A DNA stretch of 6,956 bases from Clostridia bacterium (GTDB taxonomy: Bacteria; Bacillota_A; Clostridia; Oscillospirales; CAG-272): the NCBI GenBank assembly GCA_017457545.1, contig JAFTHF010000125.1, positions 1 through 6,956 on the forward strand. Reading direction: 5' to 3'. How positions within the stretch are numbered: the first letter of the stretch is position 1; every line of letters starts with the position of its first letter. Position numbers and translations under genes: made by a program. Under the pieces are notes generated by a model. The model ran no database searches and was not told the origin of the DNA. It saw only the letters and a list, made by a program, of their open reading frames with translations. Of the stretch, positions 4,342 to 6,956 are shown in pieces.

Positions 4342-5808
4342 ATGAACATATACGAGGATATAGCAAAGCGAACCAATGGGGAAATCTATATCGGTGTAGT
4401 TGGTCCTGTGAGGACAGGAAAATCCACCGTTATAAAAAAGTTTATGGAGGAGTTTGTTCTTCCAAATATTGAGGGCAGCTACGATAAGGAAAGGACCAAG
4501 GACGAAATCCCGCAGAGCGCATCGGGTAAAACTATAATGACAACCGAGCCTAAGTTTATCCCCGATGAGGCTGTAAGTATTAAGGTTGGTAATGCGTCTA
4601 TGCGCGTGCGCCTTATTGACTGTGTTGGATATCTTATTAACGGTGCTATAGGTAATGACGAAAACGGTGAGGCAAGAATGATAATGACACCCTGGGACTC
4701 CTCTCCTATGGAGTTTGAAAAGGCTGCCGAGCTTGGCACACGAAGGGTAATTTGCGACCATTCTACCGTAGGAATGGTGGTAACCACCGACGGCACAATC
4801 GGAGATTTCTCACGTGAGGACTATATAAAGAGTGAGGAAAGAGTAATAAAGGAGCTTAAGTCTATAAACAAGCCCTTTGTAATCGTGCTTAATTCCCTTA
4901 CACCACAGGACAAGAAAACACAGGAGCTGGCAGTCGCCATTGAGGAAAAATATAATGCTCCCGTTGCCTTGGTAAATGCTCTTGACCTTACCTACGAGGA
5001 CTTGGAGGGGATAATCAAGCTGCTTTTAGGACAGTTTTCCGTTACGGAAATGAAATTTTGTCTACCAAAATATATTGCCACTCTCGAAAATGACCATTGG
5101 CTTAAGGAAAGTCTTATTGCATCAATTAAGGAGGCGACAGCCGATATATCTAAAATTGACGATGCGGAAATTGCTGCAAAGGTGATTGAAAATAACGAAT
5201 ATGTAGCAAAAAAGCCCATCCCTGTGTATGATTTAGGCTCAGGACAGGTGTATATGGATATTGAGCTTTTGCCTCAGCTTTACTATAAAATAATGAGTGA
5301 GCTTTGCGGAATCGAAATAAACAATGATGAGGAGCTGTTCTTCAACATCAAGCGTCTTGCAGAAAGCAAGCGTGAATTTGATAAATATATTGATGCAATT
5401 GACAGCGTAATGGAAACGGGCTACGGCATTGTGCTGCCCGATGTTGAGGATATGACCCTTGAGGAGCCTGAAATTGTTAAGCAATCGGGGGCTTACGGTG
5501 TTAAGCTTCGCGCCTCTGCTCCGTCAATCCATATGATTAAGGCATCTATCGACACAGAAATCAAGCCTGTGGTTGGCACAGCTGAGCAATCTCAGGAGAT
5601 TATAAAGTATATGCTTGACGAATTTGAGGACGATCCTAAGAAGATATGGGACTCCAACATGTTTGGAAAATCTCTATATGAGCTTGTTAATGAGGGGCTT
5701 CATGCCAAGCTTGAACATATTTCTCCCGAATCAAGAGCTAAGCTTTCCGACACCCTCACAAGAGTTATTAACGAGGGCTCTAACGGCCTTATTTGTATTC
5801 TGCTATAA
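4342..5808 (+). CDS. spoIVA: Stage IV sporulation protein A, spore-coat basement-layer ATPase
   Basis: A 488-residue protein close to the 492 residues of the Bacillus subtilis protein. SpoIVA is made in the mother cell, is recruited to the forespore outer membrane by the SpoVM peptide, and polymerises irreversibly after ATP hydrolysis to form the platform for coat assembly; it is also needed for cortex formation. Visible signatures are the N-terminal IYEDIAKRTNGEIYIGVVGP, a Walker A (residues 21-29, Lys27), KTIMTTEPKF (63-72) with the paired threonines Thr67/Thr68 used as sensor residues in the family, LIDCVGY (91-97) with Asp93 as Walker B-type residue, TTDGTIGD (148-155), VLNS (182-185), DEPEI-like LEEPEIVKQ (373-381), APSIHMIK (393-400), and the C-terminal NEGSNGLICILL, the end that contacts SpoVM. 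A CGGAG site lies 6 nt before the ATG. Terminators on both sides indicate a monocistronic unit. No spoVM-like peptide gene is seen nearby. Confidence 0.97.
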   Translation: MNIYEDIAKRTNGEIYIGVVGPVRTGKSTVIKKFMEEFVLPNIEGSYDKERTKDEIPQSASGKTIMTTEPKFIPDEAVSIKVGNASMRVRLIDCVGYLINGAIGNDENGEARMIMTPWDSSPMEFEKAAELGTRRVICDHSTVGMVVTTDGTIGDFSREDYIKSEERVIKELKSINKPFVIVLNSLTPQDKKTQELAVAIEEKYNAPVALVNALDLTYEDLEGIIKLLLGQFSVTEMKFCLPKYIATLENDHWLKESLIASIKEATADISKIDDAEIAAKVIENNEYVAKKPIPVYDLGSGQVYMDIELLPQLYYKIMSELCGIEINNDEELFFNIKRLAESKREFDKYIDAIDSVMETGYGIVLPDVEDMTLEEPEIVKQSGAYGVKLRASAPSIHMIKASIDTEIKPVVGTAEQSQEIIKYMLDEFEDDPKKIWDSNMFGKSLYELVNEGLHAKLEHISPESRAKLSDTLTRVINEGSNGLICILL

Positions 5809-5810
5809 GA

Positions 5811-5843
5811 AAAGCTTCCTAAGTGTTCCTTAGGAAGCTTTTT
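5811..5843. terminator. Bidirectional rho-independent terminator between spoIVA and a HAD gene
   Basis: A perfect 13-bp stem (5811-5823 with 5829-5841) and a five-base loop TGTTC, followed by T residues on the plus strand and a TTTTC run on the minus strand. The 3' arm ends one base before the stop codon of the convergent HAD gene (5844-5842). The whole 33-nt gap between the two genes is used by this hairpin. Confidence 0.9.
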
Positions 5844-6471
5844 ATATTTCGGAAAAGTCGTAAATATATTTATCCACTATATCACGTATATCCCTCTCCC
5901 ACTCAGATGAGGAGTCATCATATACGCCCACAGTTATCATTCCCGCCCTGTGTGAAGCTTCAAGTGCGCCTATATTATCGTCAAAAAATACGCAATCCTC
6001 ACATACGGTACCCAGCTTTGTCGCAATTTTTACATATGCGTCCACGCTTTTCTTGTTTACTCCCATATCCTCCTCACAGGAAATTATATGGTCAAACATA
6101 TTGAAAATTCCCAGCCTTTCAAGGCATACATCTAAAAGATTATGGCGACAGGCAGTAAAAATATTAAGGCTGTGACCCTTCTCTTTCAGCTCTGTAAGCT
6201 TCTCTATCACATAAGGCTTAGCAGGAATATTATGCTCGTATTCATTCATGGCAAAATCGTCCATCAGCTGAACAAGGTCATCTGCTGTGCTATCAACACC
6301 AAGGGATATAAGATACTCTGCCGCACCTCTTGTGCCTAAGGGAGAAACTATTTTAATTATATCCGGTGGATATTCTATATCTAATTTTCTCAGATGGTCA
6401 AGTATAAAATCAGCCCAGACAGGCATTGAGTCTACAAGTGTGCCGTCAAAATCAAAAATATATTTTTTCAT
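5842..6471 (-). CDS. HAD superfamily hydrolase, subfamily IA-like phosphatase
   Basis: A 209-residue protein with all HAD motifs. Motif I is FDFDGTLVDS (Asp7 nucleophile, Asp9). Motif II is NIFTA (Thr106). Motif III is Lys140 or Lys141 in GVNKKSVDAY. Motif IV is VFFDDNIGALEASHRAG (Asp164, Asp165). The stretch of about residues 15-85 between motif I and the core is an all-helical C1 cap, as in phosphoglycolate phosphatase and beta-phosphoglucomutase relatives. Such enzymes hydrolyse small phosphate esters or shift phosphoryl groups; the substrate cannot be inferred here. The GVYDDSSSEWERDI segment after motif IV is typical of many uncharacterised Clostridia members. A GGGAGG site (6482-6477) lies 5 nt before the ATG, and an excellent promoter lies upstream (6499-6527). 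The gene is a single unit between the tuf terminator and the hairpin shared with spoIVA. It is not a close paralogue of the HAD at 901-1476, which has a different cap type and motif IV. Confidence 0.93.
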   Translation of the reverse strand: MKKYIFDFDGTLVDSMPVWADFILDHLRKLDIEYPPDIIKIVSPLGTRGAAEYLISLGVDSTADDLVQLMDDFAMNEYEHNIPAKPYVIEKLTELKEKGHSLNIFTACRHNLLDVCLERLGIFNMFDHIISCEEDMGVNKKSVDAYVKIATKLGTVCEDCVFFDDNIGALEASHRAGMITVGVYDDSSSEWERDIRDIVDKYIYDFSEI

Positions 6472-6498
6472 TTCTTCCTCCCTTAAGTCATTATATGT

Positions 6499-6527
6499 AT
6501 TATACTACCCCATCAAAATAAAGTCAA
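6499..6527 (-). promoter_or_regulatory. Sigma-A-like promoter for the HAD-IA gene
   Basis: On the minus strand TTGACT (6527-6522), a 17-nt spacer and a perfect TATAAT (6504-6499). The -35 box starts one base beyond the end of the U-tract of the tuf terminator. Confidence 0.82.
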
Positions 6528-6528
6528 T

Positions 6529-6557
6529 AAAAAAGACACGGAAAAACCGTGTCTTTT
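6529..6557 (-). terminator. Rho-independent terminator of tuf
   Basis: A perfect 11-bp stem (6557-6547 with 6541-6531, core GACACGG with CCGTGTC) and an all-U minus-strand loop (AAAAA on the plus strand at 6542-6546), running directly into a U-tract encoded by the A-run at 6529-6534. Seven T residues at 6554-6560 would also let it work in the plus direction. It begins about 25 nt after the tuf stop codon. Confidence 0.88.
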
Positions 6558-6582
6558 TTTATATTGAAATTTTACTTAGTAA

Positions 6583-6956
6583 TTAAGCAAGGATTTCACT
6601 AACTGTACCGGAACCTACTGTACGGCCACCCTCACGAATAGCGAAACGGAGACCCTTTTCGATAGCGATAGGAGTGATGAGCTCAACAGTCATAGTAACG
6701 TTGTCACCAGGCTTAGCCATTTCTACGTCATCGGGAAGGTTGATGATACCAGTAACGTCTGTTGTTCTGATGTAGAACTGAGGTCTGTAGTTTGTGAAGA
6801 AGGGCTTAGAACGGCCGCCTTCTTTTTCTGTAAGAACGTAAACCTGACCTACAAACTTTGTGTGGGGGTTGATGGAACCGGGCTTGCAAAGAACCTGACC
6901 TCTTTCGATCTCGTCCTTAGCTACACCACGAAGGAGTGCACCGATGTTGTCACCAG
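6583..6956 (-). CDS. tuf: Elongation factor Tu, C-terminal part
   Basis: The gene is cut by the right edge; 123 residues and the stop codon are visible. EF-Tu is the GTPase that delivers aminoacyl-tRNA to the ribosomal A site. The fragment covers the end of domain II and all of domain III, with the family sequences [68 protein letters not shown] and the near-invariant end [17 protein letters not shown]. The GTP-binding domain lies outside the window. Codon choice is strongly biased (GGT for Gly, CGT for Arg, AAC for Asn, TTC for Phe), as expected for a very highly expressed gene and unlike the neighbouring HAD gene. In most Firmicutes tuf follows fusA in the str operon, which would place fusA beyond the right edge; this cannot be checked here. 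A strong terminator follows, so the HAD gene downstream is separately transcribed. Confidence 0.98.
   Translation of the reverse strand, partial: GDNIGALLRGVAKDEIERGQVLCKPGSINPHTKFVGQVYVLTEKEGGRSKPFFTNYRPQFYIRTTDVTGIINLPDDVEMAKPGDNVTMTVELITPIAIEKGLRFAIREGGRTVGSGTVSEILA

Noticed and set aside
4312..4761. 149-codon open frame on the minus strand over the start of spoIVA
   Set aside because: It overlaps the ATPase domain of SpoIVA, a certain gene, and has no family features or upstream signals.
5823..6104. 93-codon open frame on the plus strand after spoIVA
   Set aside because: It begins inside the terminator hairpin and runs antisense to the HAD-IA gene; its Pro/His/Tyr-rich composition is typical of shadow frames.
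901..6471. The two HAD hydrolases as a recent duplication
   Set aside because: They differ in cap type, motif II residue, motif III context and motif IV pattern, so they belong to different HAD subclasses.
6287..6586. 99-codon plus-strand frame spanning the HAD start and the tuf terminator
   Set aside because: It reads through a promoter and a terminator hairpin of the opposite strand and has no coding features.

Overview
The window looks like an ordinary chromosomal segment of an AT-rich, endospore-forming Clostridia, perhaps of the Ruminococcaceae/Oscillospiraceae type. This rests on a full-length spoIVA, strong AGGAG/GGAGG ribosome binding sites, sigma-A-like promoters with 17-nt spacers, Firmicutes-type EF-Tu, and small DUF4190 and DUF2752 membrane proteins. 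The genus cannot be fixed from the sequence alone. No rRNA, tRNA, CRISPR array, insertion sequence, phage gene or attachment site is visible.

Layout. Positions 1-870 (+): the 3' part of a cyclophilin-type peptidyl-prolyl isomerase, overlapping by ATGA a 178-residue polytopic membrane protein that resembles an orphan ECF-transporter S component. A hairpin at 869-899 separates this pair from the convergent minus-strand block 901-3276. In transcription order that block is DUF2752 protein, CNNM/CorC (HlyC-like) membrane protein with CBS domains, and HAD-IB phosphatase. A terminator overlaps the end of the corC-like gene and sits directly before the ribosome binding site of the HAD gene.

Positions 3277-3390 form a divergent control region with back-to-back sigma-A-like promoters, one for DUF2752 (-) and one for a two-gene operon of DUF4190 proteins (+, 3391-4238) that ends in a clear terminator. 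Next comes spoIVA (4342-5808, +), apparently monocistronic and flanked by terminators. It converges on a second, unrelated HAD hydrolase of the beta-phosphoglucomutase/phosphoglycolate phosphatase type (5842-6471, -), with a shared 13-bp hairpin in the 33-nt gap. The window ends with the 3' third of tuf (6583-6956, -), whose terminator lies seven bases from the -35 box of the HAD gene's promoter.

The genes do not form one pathway; this is a mosaic of short housekeeping transcription units. The least explained part is the DUF2752/DUF4190 divergent module (2872-4238), which encodes three small cysteine-bearing membrane proteins. It is the best candidate for an undescribed system, but the sequence does not reveal a function. 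The longest gene-free stretches are 3277-3390 and 6472-6582; both consist mainly of the promoters and terminators listed, and no gap exceeds 300 bases.
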